15,944 nt of DNA, taken from the NCBI GenBank assembly GCA_002428935.1, contig DIYG01000022.1, positions 1 to 15,944 of the forward strand, given 5' to 3'. Positions 15,184 to 15,944 of the stretch are shown in pieces (positions within the stretch are counted from its first letter, which is position 1; each line of letters starts with the position of its first letter). The notes beneath the pieces were generated by a model. That model did not search any database, was not told the origin of the DNA, and saw only the letters and a list, made by a program, of their open reading frames with translations. A program made the translations under genes and the position numbers. This stretch comes from Halieaceae bacterium UBA6060 (lineage in GTDB: Bacteria > Pseudomonadota > Gammaproteobacteria > Pseudomonadales > Halieaceae).

Positions 15184-15944
15184 ATGGATGCAACGGTGCA
15201 GCCTTTATCCAGACTGTTTGATCCCCACGCCGTAGGGCATAGGAGCGCTTCCGACGGACTGCTCTCCTCCCTACGCAGCGCTCTACAGGACGCGTCGGCA
15301 AGTCTCGATGAGGACTTTCGCAACGGCCGCAGCGCCGCCGAGCTGCTCCGGGAGCGAGCGGCCCTTATCGATGACATGCTGCGTTATGCCTGGCAGGACC
15401 TGGGCCTGGCAGAAGAAGGCCTGGCACTGGTTGCCGTGGGTGGCTATGGGCGGGGCGAACTGCACCCCCATTCAGATATCGATCTGCTTATTCTCCGCCA
15501 CAGCCCCGACCCCGACCAGACCAGCGGTCTGGAGAGCTTCCTAACTCTGCTCTGGGACCTGGGGCTGCAAATTGGCCACAGCGTGCGCAGTGTCGACGAG
15601 TGCGTTGCACAGGCCGAGAGCGACGTCACCGTACTCACCAACCTGATTGAGGCACGGCTCCTATTGGGCGAAGGGTCGCTTTTGGAAGCCGTCCAGCGGG
15701 CCACCGATGCCAGCCATATATGGTCCCCGGAGGATTTCTTCCGCGCTAAATTGCAGGAGCAGGAAGCGCGTCACGCCAAATACGCAGACACGGAATACAG
15801 CCTGGAGCCGAACATAAAGGGCTCGCCCGGAGGCCTGCGCGACCTCCAGCTCATTGGCTGGCTTGCCCGCCGCCATTTCGGTTGGAGCGAACTGCGGGAG
15901 CTCACGGAAAACCGCTTTTTGACGGAAGCGGAAGCGACCACCAT
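15184..15944 (+). CDS. glnD: Bifunctional uridylyltransferase/uridylyl-removing enzyme, 5' part
   Basis: GlnD is the primary nitrogen sensor: it adds UMP to the PII proteins when glutamine is low and removes it when glutamine is high. I translated 253 codons from the ATG at 15184 without a stop. The nucleotidyltransferase motif is VAVGGYGRGELHPHSDIDLL (residues 83-102), with the catalytic Asp98 and Asp100. The linker motif EPNIKGSPGGLRDLQL follows. The family is about 850-900 residues, so the HD and two ACT domains lie beyond the window. The start is 5 bp after the map stop, with only AAGG a few bases upstream, which suggests cotranscription with map. Confidence 0.96.
   Translation, partial: MDATVQPLSRLFDPHAVGHRSASDGLLSSLRSALQDASASLDEDFRNGRSAAELLRERAALIDDMLRYAWQDLGLAEEGLALVAVGGYGRGELHPHSDIDLLILRHSPDPDQTSGLESFLTLLWDLGLQIGHSVRSVDECVAQAESDVTVLTNLIEARLLLGEGSLLEAVQRATDASHIWSPEDFFRAKLQEQEARHAKYADTEYSLEPNIKGSPGGLRDLQLIGWLARRHFGWSELRELTENRFLTEAEATT

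Noticed and set aside
14402..15301. 299-codon open frame on the minus strand opposite map and the start of glnD
   Set aside because: It is antisense to a fully recognisable Map protein with all metal ligands; the frame has no family match and reflects high GC codon bias.
1..15944. Search for mobile elements, phage genes, CRISPR arrays, tRNA genes or a defence or biosynthetic island
   Set aside because: Every gene is a conserved housekeeping gene in its usual gammaproteobacterial order, with no transposase, integrase, regular repeats or cloverleaf seen. The window shows no new multi-gene system.

Overview
The window is a compact, GC-rich stretch of core chromosome from a gammaproteobacterium. 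Protein signatures and gene order match the Pseudomonas/Cellvibrionales side of the class; for example, the LpxA motif HSFSGMQTAIGKDVPAY resembles the Pseudomonas form rather than the E. coli one. The genus cannot be fixed from this sequence alone. Nearly every base is accounted for by sixteen conserved genes. I see no mobile elements, CRISPR arrays, tRNAs, rRNAs or accessory islands.

Layout: fourteen genes run leftward (minus strand) from a divergent intergenic region at about 13983-14404. In transcription order they are rpsB, tsf, [intrinsic terminator], pyrH, frr, uppS, cdsA, dxr, rseP, bamA, skp/ompH, lpxD, fabZ, lpxA and lpxB; lpxB runs off the left edge without its last roughly 35 codons. 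Two genes run rightward (plus strand): map and then glnD, which runs off the right edge after its first 253 codons. The largest gene-free stretch is the 422 bp between rpsB and map. It holds a good extended -10 promoter for rpsB, a leader of about 150 nt, overlapping inverted repeats and a weaker candidate promoter for map.

How the genes work together: rpsB-tsf supplies a ribosomal protein and an elongation factor. pyrH and frr add UMP phosphorylation and ribosome recycling. dxr and uppS make isoprenoid precursors and the C55 carrier lipid for peptidoglycan and O-antigen. cdsA feeds phospholipid synthesis. rseP, bamA and skp handle envelope stress signalling and outer membrane protein assembly. 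lpxD, fabZ, lpxA and lpxB build lipid A. Several junctions overlap (uppS/cdsA by 8 nt, cdsA/dxr and dxr/rseP by 1 nt, fabZ/lpxA by 4 nt), so translation is probably coupled. On the plus strand, map removes the initiator methionine and glnD senses nitrogen status.

I did not find an undescribed system. The points most worth a second look are a Met at the acyl-chain ruler position of LpxA (predicting 10-carbon lipid A primary chains), a large BamA with expanded loops and an unusual cysteine pair, and the inverted repeats at the rpsB promoter and in the rpsB-tsf spacer.
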